NCBI GenBank assembly: GCA_045642565.1
Contig: JAZUJE010000008.1
Span: 124,001 to 188,000, forward strand
Direction: 5' to 3'
DNA length: 64,000 nucleotides
From: UBA1764 sp045642565
GTDB taxonomy: Bacteria; Bacillota; Clostridia; Peptostreptococcales; Anaerovoracaceae
A program made the translations under genes and the position numbers. The first letter of the stretch is position 1; each line of letters starts with the position of its first letter. The notes below the pieces were generated by a model. The model was not told where the DNA came from. It made no database searches and saw nothing but the letters and a program-made list of their open reading frames with translations. Below, piece after piece: positions 1 to 8,511 of this stretch.

Positions 1-1
1 T

Positions 2-316
2 ACAGGCAAAGCCCAAGGTGATGAAGTAATGGGCGTTGTTGGAATTGTGAATACAGTTAGTGAAGAACTTCAGTATGGCTTTGTTAATGTAATATATCTT
101 ATGGGCATTATCAGTTTGAATCTGGCGGTTATTAATTTACTCCCATTTCCGGCTCTTGACGGCGGTCGATTATTACTTATTTTTATAGAGCTTATTACAC
201 ACAATAAGGTAAGTAAAAAGGTCGAAGGCGCAATTAATACTGTAGGTTTTATGTTTTTATTAGCCTTAGCGGTTTTATTGATTTTTAAGGATACATTTAA
301 TTTAATTGTAAAATGA
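2..316 (+). CDS. rseP: RseP-type site-2 metalloprotease, C-terminal part
   Basis: This is the 3' end of a gene that begins before the window; the reading frame is open from base 2. The visible 104 residues hold a G-V-V-G-I stretch like the conserved GPVGI of membrane-embedded M50 proteases, followed by the LLPFPALDGGR motif. Its Asp is the third zinc ligand of the family. Two hydrophobic segments follow. The N-terminal HExxH motif and PDZ domain would lie outside the window. RseP enzymes cut membrane-bound anti-sigma factors or leftover signal peptides inside the membrane. The stop overlaps the next start as ATGA, so it is translationally coupled to ispG. Clostridia commonly carry a dxr-rseP-ispG order, which fits. 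Confidence 0.9.
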   Translation, partial: TGKAQGDEVMGVVGIVNTVSEELQYGFVNVIYLMGIISLNLAVINLLPFPALDGGRLLLIFIELITHNKVSKKVEGAINTVGFMFLLALAVLLIFKDTFNLIVK

Positions 317-1368
317 CAAAACAAGTAAAAGTAGGAAACATTTTAATAGGTGGGGGCGCCCCAATCAGTATTCAATCTATGACTAATACTGATACAAAAG
401 ATGTTGAAAAGACATTAAAGCAGATTAATGCCTTAGAAGAGGCTGGCTGCCAAATCGTTAGATGTACAGTTCCGGATATGGAAGCCGCAAAAGCTTTTGG
501 AAAAATCAAACTAAAAACATCAGTGCCTCTTGTAGCAGATATTCATTTTGATTATAAGCTTGCTATTGCTGCAATTGAAGAAGGGGCTGACAAAATTAGG
601 ATTAATCCCGGAAATATCGGATCTGAAGAAAAAGTTCGCGCTGTTTTGGAAAAAGCTAAGGCTTATAAGGTTCCAATTCGAATCGGGGTAAACTCTGGCT
701 CAATTGAAAAAGAAATTCTTTCAAGGTACGGTGGTGTTACAGCTCAAGGTATGGTTGAAAGCGCTCTAAATGCCGTAAAATATGCCAAAAGTTTCGGTTT
801 TGATGATTTAGTCGTTAGCCTTAAATCAAGCGATGTAGCAATGAATTTTGAGGCGCACAAGCTGTTTAGAGCGGCTAGCGACAGACCTCTTCATATAGGT
901 CTTACTGAAGCCGGAATCGGCCATGCGGCTGAAATAAAATCTGCTGCTGCAATGGGTGCGCTTTTGCTTAATGGGATAGGTGATACAATTAGAATTTCAT
1001 TAACGGGGGATCCTGTTCGGGAAGTAATTTTGGCTAAGGAAATTCTTAAGACTTGTGGTATTCGTAAAGCCGGAATTGATTTTGTTTCATGCCCGACTTG
1101 TGGAAGGACAAAGGTGGATTTGCCTTCTATTGCTGCTGATATTGAAAGTAAACTGAAACCTATTTCGGATGAATTTGAAAAGCAGGGTAAGTTTCTAAGA
1201 GTCGCCGTTATGGGATGTGCTGTTAATGGCCCCGGCGAGGGGCGAAGTGCCGATTATGGTGTAGCTTGCGGTGAAGGTGAGGGTCTTTTGTTTAAAAAGG
1301 GTGAAATAGTTAAAAAGGTTCCAGAAGCAGAAATTTCCAGTGCGCTATTAGAAATGATACAAGAATAA
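313..1368 (+). CDS. ispG: 4-hydroxy-3-methylbut-2-enyl diphosphate synthase (flavodoxin)
   Basis: IspG (GcpE) carries out the next-to-last step of the MEP isoprenoid pathway. It reductively opens MEcPP to HMBPP with a [4Fe-4S] cluster. The N-terminal TIM-barrel half has the family signatures IQSMTNTDT and ADIHFDYKLA. The C-terminal half has the cluster ligands Cys260, Cys263 (SCPTCGR) and Cys302 (MGCAVNGPGE), with Glu309 right after. At 351 residues it is the usual length for the two-domain bacterial form. The start overlaps the rseP stop by 4 bases. A strong hairpin terminator follows 4 bases after the stop. Confidence 0.97.
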   Translation: MTKQVKVGNILIGGGAPISIQSMTNTDTKDVEKTLKQINALEEAGCQIVRCTVPDMEAAKAFGKIKLKTSVPLVADIHFDYKLAIAAIEEGADKIRINPGNIGSEEKVRAVLEKAKAYKVPIRIGVNSGSIEKEILSRYGGVTAQGMVESALNAVKYAKSFGFDDLVVSLKSSDVAMNFEAHKLFRAASDRPLHIGLTEAGIGHAAEIKSAAAMGALLLNGIGDTIRISLTGDPVREVILAKEILKTCGIRKAGIDFVSCPTCGRTKVDLPSIAADIESKLKPISDEFEKQGKFLRVAVMGCAVNGPGEGRSADYGVACGEGEGLLFKKGEIVKKVPEAEISSALLEMIQE

Positions 1369-1371
1369 ATT

Positions 1372-1406
1372 AAAAAAGCTCTCTGATTTTTCAGAGAGCT
1401 TTTTTA
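1372..1406. terminator. Bidirectional terminator between ispG and iolD
   Basis: A 15-bp perfect inverted repeat (arms 1372-1386 and 1391-1405, loop TTTT) has an A-run on one side and a T-run on the other. It can therefore stop both ispG and the converging iol operon. Confidence 0.9.
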
Positions 1407-1415
1407 GTTTTTGTA

Positions 1416-3341
1416 TTAGTATTTTCTAGCGTTCTTTAGATGTGCAAGATGATCTTTATAAGCTTCAATGTTTTTAGGGTTCTTTGAAACTTGAACATCA
1501 CCGCATCTCCACCATGAACCATATCCATCAGTCATGGATTTTGGAAGAACTCTTATATCGAATACTACTGGTTGATTCTTAATATTCTTTGCATCTTTAA
1601 GAGCTTTATCAAGCTCATCCATAGTACGGATTGTATAAGCCTTGCAACCATAGCCTTCACCAATTTTTGCAAAGTCTACAGGAATGAAATTGCCGGAGAA
1701 TTTTCCATCTTCGCCACGGAATCTTAATTCTGTGCAAAGTGTTTCATTGCCATGACCAACCTGCAGGTTGTTGATGCAACCGAATGATGCATTGTTGAAT
1801 ACGCATACGTTAATCTTCTTATGTTCTTGAACAGCTGTAAGAAGTTCACTGTGGAGCATTACAAAGCTACCATCACCAACCATAGAGTAAACTTCATGGT
1901 CTTCCCCGATAGCGTACTTAACGCCGAGTGCACCGCTGATTTCATATCCCATGCAAGAATAACCATATTCCATGTTATATGTATCAAGTCCACGTGCTCT
2001 CCACATTCTCTGCATATCGCCAGGAAGTGATCCTGCAGAACCAATAGCTGAATCATTAGGATCCATGAACATATTGATTTTTGCGAGAACTGCAGTCTGT
2101 GTTAATGTAGCATCCATATCCTTTGCGAACTTTTCTACAGAGGAAATGTTGTCATCTTTAACTTCCGGAACATAATCCTTGCCGTAAGCTGTTGCAGCAA
2201 GTCTATCCCATTCCTTATTCCATTCGTCTCTTGCTTCTGCGATTTCTGTGGTGTAAGGAGCTTTATAGCTCTTGAGTGCCTTAGCGAGAAGAGGAAGAGC
2301 CTTTTTTGCATCTGCAATTACTGGCAGAGCTTCCATCTTAAGAGCTTGGAAATCGGAAACATTGATATTAACGAATTTTGCTTTTTCCTTAAAGAGCCAC
2401 TTTGATGAAGATGTAAAGTCTGTGTAACGTGTACCTACACCGATAATAACATCAGCTTCTTTTGCAAGCTTGTTAGCTGCAGAGCATCCTGTAACGCCAA
2501 TACCGCCAAGGTTGAGATAGTGATCATAAAGTACTGCACCTTTGCCAGCTTGTGTTTCTCCGAAAGGAATATTGCACTGCTCTGCGAATGCTTTGAATTC
2601 TTCATGAGCTTCACTATATCTTACTCCGCCACCACAAATGAGAAGAGGCTTCTTTGCCTTTTTAATAATTTTTGCAGCAGCTTTAATTACATCGTCTTCA
2701 GGAACTCTTCTTTGAAGCTTGTGAACACGTTTTGCAAAGAATGAAGCAGGGTAGTCATAAGCTTCACCTTCAACATCTTGAGGCATTGCTACACATACAG
2801 CACCTGTGTTAGCAGGATCTGTGAGAACTCTCATTGCGTTAATCATAGCACTCATAAGTTGTTCTGGACGCTGAACTCTATCCCAGTAGCGGCAAACGGC
2901 TTTATAAGCATCGTTTGTTGTTAAGCTCATGTCGTATGTTTGTTCAATCTGTTGAAGTACAGGATCAGGTTGACGACATGCATATGTATCACCAGGTAAA
3001 AGTAGTACTGGAATATTGTTTGCTGTTGCTGTTGCAGCAGCTGTAATCATATTAGCAGCACCAGGGCCAACTGAAGATGTGCAAGCAATAATTTTCTTTC
3101 TCTTTGCATGTTTTGCAAATGCTACGGCAGTTTGTGCCATACCTTGTTCGTTTTTACCTTGCCAAACTTTGAGTCTGGTTGCTTCTTGTGTAAGAGCTTG
3201 TCCAATACCTAATACACAACCGTGTCCAGGAAGCATAATAACACCTTCAACGAAAGGGTGTTCTTGGCCATCATAAGCAATGTACTGATTTTCTAAGAAA
3301 CGTACTAAAGCCTGAGCCATAGTTAAGCGAACTGTTTTCAT
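1416..3341 (-). CDS. iolD: 3D-(3,5/4)-trihydroxycyclohexane-1,2-dione hydrolase
   Basis: IolD is a thiamine-diphosphate enzyme that opens the inositol-derived ring of trihydroxycyclohexane-1,2-dione to 5-deoxy-glucuronate. The 641 residues match the family length. The C-terminal domain has the ThDP-binding GDGSF...N signature near residue 485 (MVGDGSFVMLHSELL, then VFNNASFGC). The N-terminal part has a family-typical E-G-V-I-M-L-P-G-H-G stretch. It is the last gene of a six-gene leftward operon; the start lies 11 bases after the iolB stop, with a GGAGCA ribosome site. The gene ends at the terminator shared with ispG. Confidence 0.96.
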   Translation of the reverse strand: MKTVRLTMAQALVRFLENQYIAYDGQEHPFVEGVIMLPGHGCVLGIGQALTQEATRLKVWQGKNEQGMAQTAVAFAKHAKRKKIIACTSSVGPGAANMITAAATATANNIPVLLLPGDTYACRQPDPVLQQIEQTYDMSLTTNDAYKAVCRYWDRVQRPEQLMSAMINAMRVLTDPANTGAVCVAMPQDVEGEAYDYPASFFAKRVHKLQRRVPEDDVIKAAAKIIKKAKKPLLICGGGVRYSEAHEEFKAFAEQCNIPFGETQAGKGAVLYDHYLNLGGIGVTGCSAANKLAKEADVIIGVGTRYTDFTSSSKWLFKEKAKFVNINVSDFQALKMEALPVIADAKKALPLLAKALKSYKAPYTTEIAEARDEWNKEWDRLAATAYGKDYVPEVKDDNISSVEKFAKDMDATLTQTAVLAKINMFMDPNDSAIGSAGSLPGDMQRMWRARGLDTYNMEYGYSCMGYEISGALGVKYAIGEDHEVYSMVGDGSFVMLHSELLTAVQEHKKINVCVFNNASFGCINNLQVGHGNETLCTELRFRGEDGKFSGNFIPVDFAKIGEGYGCKAYTIRTMDELDKALKDAKNIKNQPVVFDIRVLPKSMTDGYGSWWRCGDVQVSKNPKNIEAYKDHLAHLKNARKY

Positions 3342-3352
3342 CTGTTGCTCCT

Positions 3353-4144
3353 TTATAACTTAAAAATGTGGTCGTTAGCATCATCTTTCCAAAGCCATTC
3401 ATGTTCTTTATCATCGATTCTTGTCTTTTCCCAAGGATCTCCGTCAAGATGTCTAATGCCCCATGCATAGCACATTGCATAGCCTGGAGCAGCAGTTTGT
3501 GAATGGAAACCACTGTTTATGATTGCACAGCCATTATGTTCTGTCTTGAAGATTTCGCCATTAGCAAACCCTGCGCCGAAACCTTGAGGATAGTCAAAAC
3601 GATAGAAGTAAACTTCTGGCTGTGGATGATGATGTGGTGGATATGAACTCCATTTACCAGGGAAGTTAAGGACTTCTCCAAGAACCATATTAGAGAATGG
3701 GGCGTTATCGTAATCGAAGAAAGTTTTAATTTCTCTTCTCATACAACCCATAAGCTCTCCGTTGGCTCCGGCATGCTGTACTTGAACAGTTTCTGGTGTG
3801 TAAAGTACAGATTTAAATGGAGTCTTGTTAATTGTCTGCTGAATATAAATTTCGCAGTGGTCTAATGCTTTAATTGTAATATCGCAGCCACAGCTTGCTA
3901 AGAGACAATATGCTTCGTAATGGAAGCAATCAGGACGTTCGCAAACTACTGTATTGCAACAATATGTGAGTTCCATTTTCCCTTGGAAAAGAAGAACAGC
4001 AGTTTCTTTTTCAGCTTCTTTGATAGAGTAGGTGTCACCGGCTTCCATTACAAGGAGACCAACATCCATTTGTGTTCCTTTATCATCTATAGCTGTATCA
4101 ATATAAGCATTATATCCACGCTTAATTTCTTTGTTTAAATACAT
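3353..4144 (-). CDS. iolB: 5-deoxy-glucuronate isomerase
   Basis: IolB converts 5-deoxy-D-glucuronate to 2-deoxy-5-keto-D-gluconate (DKG) in inositol breakdown. The protein is a 263-residue bicupin of normal family length. The metal-binding motif of the second cupin is clear (PPHHHPQPEVYFYRF), and a later HSQTAAPGYAMCYAWG stretch supplies the conserved C-terminal part. It lies between iolE (18-base gap) and iolD (11-base gap). The product DKG would normally be phosphorylated by IolC and cleaved by IolJ. Neither gene is recognisable in this window. Confidence 0.96.
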   Translation of the reverse strand: MYLNKEIKRGYNAYIDTAIDDKGTQMDVGLLVMEAGDTYSIKEAEKETAVLLFQGKMELTYCCNTVVCERPDCFHYEAYCLLASCGCDITIKALDHCEIYIQQTINKTPFKSVLYTPETVQVQHAGANGELMGCMRREIKTFFDYDNAPFSNMVLGEVLNFPGKWSSYPPHHHPQPEVYFYRFDYPQGFGAGFANGEIFKTEHNGCAIINSGFHSQTAAPGYAMCYAWGIRHLDGDPWEKTRIDDKEHEWLWKDDANDHIFKL

Positions 4145-4162
4145 TTCTTGACCTTCTTTAGA

Positions 4163-5062
4163 TTAGAGACCTGTGTGTTCTTTAATATACTTGCGAGCCT
4201 TCATTGCGTATTCAAGTGGGTTAGCCTTTGCTGGATCTTGTTCAGCTTCAACAAGGAGCCAACCTTCATAGTTAGCTTCGTCAAGAACCTTAAAGATAGG
4301 GTCGAAGTCAACTCCGCCATCTCCAGGAACTGTGAATGCGCCGTTTCTTACTGCCTGTAAGAAGCTCCAGTTGTTTTCGCTTACTTGCTTAACAACATCA
4401 AGTCTCATGTCTTTAAGATGTACATGACCGATTCTGTCTTTGTATTTCTTGAGCATTGCGAGAGGATCTTCACCTGCAAATGTGAAGTGGCCTGTATCAT
4501 AGCAAAGGAATACATATCTTGGGTCTGTGTTGCTCATCATTCTATCTGTTTCTTCGGAAGTTTGAACTACTGTTCCCATGTGGTGGTGGAAACAAAGCTT
4601 GAAACCACGTTCTACAGCAATTTTACCAAGTGTGTTAAGACCATCACAGAAACGTTTCCATTCCTCATCATTCATAACATACTTGTGCCCGCCTGTAAGA
4701 ATAGGGGTATCAAGTTTGCCTTGAATAGAATAGCTCTGTTCACTTACATTAATTCTGTTTGCGCCAACTGCAGCGAGGAAGTCGAGTTCTTTATTGAAGT
4801 CTTCGATAACCTGTTCGATAGGCTGTGTAAGAATAAATGATGAGAACCATCTGCTGGCAATTGTCATTCCTCTTAAATCAAGAGCTTTTTTTAATTCTGC
4901 AGCATCTTTAGGATATTTGTTACCAATTTCGCATCCTGTGAAACCTGCAAGAGCCATTTCACTTACGATTTGCTGGAATGTATTTTCTCCGCCAAGTTCT
5001 GGCATATCATCATTGCACCAACCAATAGGGGCAATTCCTAATTTTACTTTCTTTGTATCCAT
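4163..5062 (-). CDS. iolE: Inosose (2-keto-myo-inositol) dehydratase
   Basis: IolE removes water from scyllo-inosose (2-keto-myo-inositol) to give the diketone used by IolD. The 299-residue protein belongs to the xylose-isomerase-like TIM barrels. It shows the IolE-specific start IGWCNDDMPELGGEN, the HHHMGTVVQ motif, the CYDTGHFTFAGEDP motif and HVHLKDMR, which together provide the metal ligands. Its start codon overlaps the stop of the upstream transketolase subunit by one base (TAATG), so translation is probably coupled. This ties the transketolase to the inositol pathway. Confidence 0.96.
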   Translation of the reverse strand: MDTKKVKLGIAPIGWCNDDMPELGGENTFQQIVSEMALAGFTGCEIGNKYPKDAAELKKALDLRGMTIASRWFSSFILTQPIEQVIEDFNKELDFLAAVGANRINVSEQSYSIQGKLDTPILTGGHKYVMNDEEWKRFCDGLNTLGKIAVERGFKLCFHHHMGTVVQTSEETDRMMSNTDPRYVFLCYDTGHFTFAGEDPLAMLKKYKDRIGHVHLKDMRLDVVKQVSENNWSFLQAVRNGAFTVPGDGGVDFDPIFKVLDEANYEGWLLVEAEQDPAKANPLEYAMKARKYIKEHTGL

Positions 5063-6015
5063 TATTTTAATACCTTTTTAACCTGCTCGATAATATGAGC
5101 ACTTGTGAGTTTGAAACGTTCTTGTAAATAATTTTGAGGACCAACTTCTCCAAATTCGTCTTCAATAGCAACGCAAGCGGCCTTTACAGGGCATCTTTCA
5201 GAAATGACTTCGAGTACAGCAGAGTAGAGTCCTCCGTGTTTTGAGTGGTTTTCTGCAACTACAACTTTACCGCATTTCTTTGCATATTTTTCAACTGTAT
5301 CAGCATCAAGAGGCTTGATACTGAAGCAATCGATTACTGCAGCACTGATACCTTCTGTTTCAAGTGCTTTAGCAGCCTCTAATGCTTCCTTGAGCATAAT
5401 GCCGGCTGCAAAAATTGCTACATCTGTTCCTTCGCGAAGAACCTCAGCTTTTCCTATTGTAGGTTCAAAGTCGTCGGAATAGATTTTTGCCATTTCTTTT
5501 CTGCCTGTGCGGATATATTTTACTCCGGTTCTATTTACACACTGTCTAAGTAACTTTTCAAGAACCTCTGTATCTGATGGTTCCAAGATAGTTGCTGTTG
5601 GAATAGTTCTATAAAGAGCTACATCTTCAAATGGCATGTGTGTACCACCGTTTAATGCTGCTGTTACGCCAGGGTCGGTACCAAGAATTGTAATATCATT
5701 TTTTGCATAACCAGCGCTTAAGAATACTTGGTCAAATACACGTCTTGATGCAAATGGGCCGAATGTGTGAAGTATAGGTTTAAAACCTTCACTTGCAAGA
5801 CCTGCTGCTACTCCGACCATATTTGCTTCGGCTATTCCGCAATTGATTGCTCTGTCAGGATGTTCTTTTGCCCATTTAAGTGTTCCGATACAATTCATTA
5901 AATCTGCATCAAGATAAATTACCTTATCATCTTTTTCACAAAGATCAATGATTGTTGTTCCTAGAACTTCTTTACCGAGGCGAGCACCCATTTCACCGTT
6001 ATAAACTACGCTCAT
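5062..6015 (-). CDS. Transketolase, C-terminal subunit (split enzyme)
   Basis: This 317-residue protein equals the pyrimidine-binding domain plus the C-terminal domain of transketolase. The catalytic glutamate that contacts ThDP is Glu63 in INCGIAEANMVGVAAG. The DPGVTAALNGGTHM and RTGRKEM stretches are typical of the family. It pairs with the N-terminal subunit 2 bases upstream, and both together make one active site. Transketolase moves a two-carbon ketol group from a ketose to an aldose. Its place between iolG and iolE, coupled by overlap to iolE, suggests that its substrate is an inositol-pathway intermediate or a product of it. That role is inferred. Confidence 0.92.
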   Translation of the reverse strand: MSVVYNGEMGARLGKEVLGTTIIDLCEKDDKVIYLDADLMNCIGTLKWAKEHPDRAINCGIAEANMVGVAAGLASEGFKPILHTFGPFASRRVFDQVFLSAGYAKNDITILGTDPGVTAALNGGTHMPFEDVALYRTIPTATILEPSDTEVLEKLLRQCVNRTGVKYIRTGRKEMAKIYSDDFEPTIGKAEVLREGTDVAIFAAGIMLKEALEAAKALETEGISAAVIDCFSIKPLDADTVEKYAKKCGKVVVAENHSKHGGLYSAVLEVISERCPVKAACVAIEDEFGEVGPQNYLQERFKLTSAHIIEQVKKVLK

Positions 6016-6017
6016 GT

Positions 6018-6860
6018 TTACGCCTCCAATCCTTTCAGTTCATCTCTAAGAAGGGCTGTCCATCTTTCGAACTGTTCATCACTAACGGACATTGAGTGAT
6101 TAGCTGCTGTATTAGCAACTTCTTCAATACCGAAGCCTTTAATTGTATCAAGTACAATTGCATACGGTTTGTCTCCACCAGCTCTTGTTTTTTCGAGAGC
6201 TTCTGCAACGGCATTTAAATCATTACCGTTGACAATTTGTGTGTTGAAGCCGAATGCATTAAATTTTGCAACATAATCTCCCATAGGGTAAATTTCGTCT
6301 GTGTAACCATCAAGCTGGCGTTTGTTCCAGTCGAGTAAGACTACAAGATTAGAAACTTTTTTTGCAGCCGCAAATGCGAATGCTTCCCATACTTGACCTT
6401 CGTTGCTTTCTCCGTCGCCTACAACTAAAAATACACGGTTTTTATATCCAAGAAGCTTGTCTGCAAGTGCCATTCCACAAGCTGTACTTGTGCCTTGGCC
6501 AAGTGAACCTGTTGTCATATCTATTCCAGGAGTTTTATTGCGATCGCAATGGCTTGGAAGATTTGTACCAGGTTTATTTAAAGTCTTAAGTTCTTCATAA
6601 GGGAAGAAACCTTTGTTTGCAAGAACACTGTAAACGGCAGGGCCTGAGTGTCCTTTTGAAACAACAAGTTTATCTCTTTCAGGCATCTTTGGATTCTTTG
6701 GATCGTATTTCATCTCTTTGCCATAGAGTACTGCGAGAGTATCTGCGATACTGAGTGATCCGCCTACGTGGCCTTGGCCAAGAGAGTGAATAGCTTCAAG
6801 AATTCCAAGACGAATTTTAATCGCGAATGCTTTTAATTCCTTTTCTTCTTGTTTTGTCAT
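6018..6860 (-). CDS. Transketolase, N-terminal subunit (split enzyme)
   Basis: This is the ThDP pyrophosphate-binding half of a two-gene transketolase (280 residues). The GDGESNEGQ motif starts at Gly148 and binds Mg and ThDP. His31 (GHVGGSLS) and His71 (SKGHSGPA) are the usual active-site histidines, and DWNKRQLDG completes the ThDP motif. Split transketolases are common in Clostridia and Archaea and recur in dedicated catabolic operons, for example the sulfoquinovose transketolase pathway and the apiose pathway. The gene follows iolG by 16 bases and precedes its partner by 2 bases. Confidence 0.93.
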   Translation of the reverse strand: MTKQEEKELKAFAIKIRLGILEAIHSLGQGHVGGSLSIADTLAVLYGKEMKYDPKNPKMPERDKLVVSKGHSGPAVYSVLANKGFFPYEELKTLNKPGTNLPSHCDRNKTPGIDMTTGSLGQGTSTACGMALADKLLGYKNRVFLVVGDGESNEGQVWEAFAFAAAKKVSNLVVLLDWNKRQLDGYTDEIYPMGDYVAKFNAFGFNTQIVNGNDLNAVAEALEKTRAGGDKPYAIVLDTIKGFGIEEVANTAANHSMSVSDEQFERWTALLRDELKGLEA

Positions 6861-6876
6861 TACAAAGCCTTTCTAA

Positions 6877-7887
6877 TTAAATTTCATCAACCTTTACAAC
6901 TCTATTTTCCTTAACGGAAATGTTGCAAGCTTTAGCAAGCTTTACGCTGATATAACCATCGTAGAGTCCTGCTGGTTCTTTTGTATCTTTTTCAATGCAT
7001 TCGATAAACTGACGCATTTCTTCCTGATATGAAGCCATGTATCTTTCAAGGAAGAAGAATAAAGGCTTCTCAGAAATGATGCCATCAGCTGTTGAAAGAA
7101 CTGCTGTTGAATTGCAATCATTTGCGTTTGCAATAGCACCCTTAGAACCGAATACTTCGCCTCTTTGGTCATAGCCGTAAACAGCTTTTCTTGAACCATC
7201 GATGGAAGCAAGTGCACCATTCTTAAGTTTTGCTGTGATAACTACTGTATCAACATCGCCAGCTTTGCCGATCTCTGGGTCAACAAGGCAAGCAGCGTTT
7301 ACATAGAGTTCATCAACTTCGGAACCGGAGAGGAAACGAAGCATATCTAAATCGTGAATCATCATGTCCATGAAGATACCGCCAGATACAGCTACATATG
7401 CTGGATTAGGTGGTTCTGGGTCTCTTGAAGTAATGTGAACGAACTGAACGTCGCCAATTTTTCCGTTTACAACTGCATCATGAAGTGCTGCATAGTTGTG
7501 GTCGAAACGACGGTTGAATCCAACCTGATATTTAAGCTTCTTTGGAGAAGCTTCGAGAGCCTTCTGTACTTTTTCGATTTCTTCTAAGCTCTGGTCAACT
7601 GGCTTTTCGCAGAATACGTGTTTGCCAGCAGCTATTGCTTCGAGAGAAATTGGAACGTGAAGGTTTGTTGATGCGCAAATAAGTACAGCGTCGATTTCTG
7701 GATCATTAATAATCTTGTGGTAATCTTCATACATTGTTACGCCAAATGTATTTGCGAGATCCTTTGCTGCATCTGTCCAGAATGGGTCGGACATAGCAAC
7801 TACTTTTGCATTAGGTACACCAGAAGTAATTCCCTTAAGATGTACTTGGCCGATTCTACCGGCACCGATGATTCCTACTTTTACCAT
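6877..7887 (-). CDS. iolG: myo-Inositol 2-dehydrogenase
   Basis: IolG oxidises myo-inositol to scyllo-inosose with NAD+ and is the first step of the pathway. The 336-residue protein has a Rossmann start (GIIGAGRIGQVH), the CEKPVDQS motif with catalytic Lys95, and the Asp174/His178 pair in MDMMIHDLDMLRF. These are the three functional residues of this GFO/IDH/MocA subfamily. It is the first gene of the iol operon, and a strong extended -10 promoter lies about 75 bases upstream. A close relative acting on another cyclitol or hexose cannot be excluded, but the neighbours iolE, iolB and iolD make inositol by far the best reading. Confidence 0.93.
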   Translation of the reverse strand: MVKVGIIGAGRIGQVHLKGITSGVPNAKVVAMSDPFWTDAAKDLANTFGVTMYEDYHKIINDPEIDAVLICASTNLHVPISLEAIAAGKHVFCEKPVDQSLEEIEKVQKALEASPKKLKYQVGFNRRFDHNYAALHDAVVNGKIGDVQFVHITSRDPEPPNPAYVAVSGGIFMDMMIHDLDMLRFLSGSEVDELYVNAACLVDPEIGKAGDVDTVVITAKLKNGALASIDGSRKAVYGYDQRGEVFGSKGAIANANDCNSTAVLSTADGIISEKPLFFFLERYMASYQEEMRQFIECIEKDTKEPAGLYDGYISVKLAKACNISVKENRVVKVDEI

Positions 7888-7960
7888 GTTTTTTCTCCTT
7901 TATAAAAATATAAATTAGTTTTAATTAAGCACATATTTATGCCTACACATACAAATATAT

Positions 7961-7969
7961 TATAGCATT
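7961..7969 (-). promoter_or_regulatory. Extended -10 promoter of the iol operon
   Basis: Read on the minus strand, TGcTATAAT is a perfect extended -10 box. No convincing -35 hexamer stands 16-18 bases upstream, which fits an extended -10 promoter. It would give an iolG leader of roughly 65-70 bases. A GGAGAAAAA ribosome site precedes the iolG ATG. Confidence 0.6.
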
Positions 7970-8069
7970 TATAGTAACTATTTTGATAAAAAATGAGTGA
8001 AAAATGCAAAAAATATCTTATTTTATGCTAAAATTAAAGAAAAATATGTTTTTTGAGAGGAATGTAAAA

Positions 8070-8378
8070 ATGTGGAAAAATGATGACGAGCCGAGAAAAA
8101 TGAGCTATGTATGGGTTTTGGCCGGAGTCTACTTAATATACTTAGGCGGCAAATTAATTTTTGAAATGATTCAAGGCATAGCGGAAGCACTGATTTGGAA
8201 GTATGCGATTGCTATAGTTTTTATTGTTTTGGGTATATTTCTTGCCTTGAGAGAGTGGAAATTATATAAGAAGGGCAAAACCTCTAGTGGTGCCACTGAA
8301 GAATTGCCTGAATCATACTATAATAATATAGAAGATAGTTTTGCTGAAGAGTATGAAAAAGAGAATAAATCAGAGTGA
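8070..8378 (+). CDS. Small membrane protein of unknown function
   Basis: I do not recognise this family. The start at 8070 is chosen because GAGAGG lies 9 bases before it; an in-frame ATG at 8004 has no ribosome site. The 102-residue protein has a short polar N-terminus (MWKNDDEPRKM), two hydrophobic helices (roughly residues 13-33 and 44-62) separated by a short loop, and an acidic cytoplasmic-looking tail rich in Glu, Ser and Tyr. It lies between the divergent iol operon and the ABC importer. It could be accessory to transport, but nothing in the sequence proves that. Confidence 0.65.
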   Translation: MWKNDDEPRKMSYVWVLAGVYLIYLGGKLIFEMIQGIAEALIWKYAIAIVFIVLGIFLALREWKLYKKGKTSSGATEELPESYYNNIEDSFAEEYEKENKSE

Positions 8379-8412
8379 AGGTTGTTAAATAATTAACTTT
8401 TAATAATTTTGC

Positions 8413-8440
8413 TTGATTATTTGTAATGATATGGTAACAT
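8413..8440 (+). promoter_or_regulatory. Probable promoter of the inositol-type ABC importer
   Basis: TTGATT and TAACAT are spaced by 16 bases, upstream of the substrate-binding protein gene. Transcription would start near 8447, just before the palindrome at 8457. Confidence 0.4.
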
Positions 8441-8456
8441 TAGTATAGCTAAATGA

Positions 8457-8473
8457 CTGTGCACATTGCACAG
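8457..8473. promoter_or_regulatory. Perfect palindrome, candidate operator
   Basis: CTGTGCA-CAT-TGCACAG is a perfect 7-bp inverted repeat with a 3-base spacer, placed about 10-25 bases after the predicted transcription start. It lacks a T-run and is too short and symmetric to look like a terminator. A dimeric repressor binding here would block the importer operon. No regulator gene is present nearby. Confidence 0.5.
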
Positions 8474-8511
8474 GAAAATTGTAAAAAATTTTTTATGAGG
8501 AGAATTAAAAC

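Noticed and set aside
4385..4840. A 151-codon plus-strand frame opposite iolE
   Set aside because: It mirrors the codon bias of iolE on the other strand, has no ribosome site and no recognisable domain.
8457..8473. Palindrome read as a terminator of the small membrane protein gene
   Set aside because: It has no T-run and lies 80 bases after that gene, following a promoter-like pair; an operator fits better.
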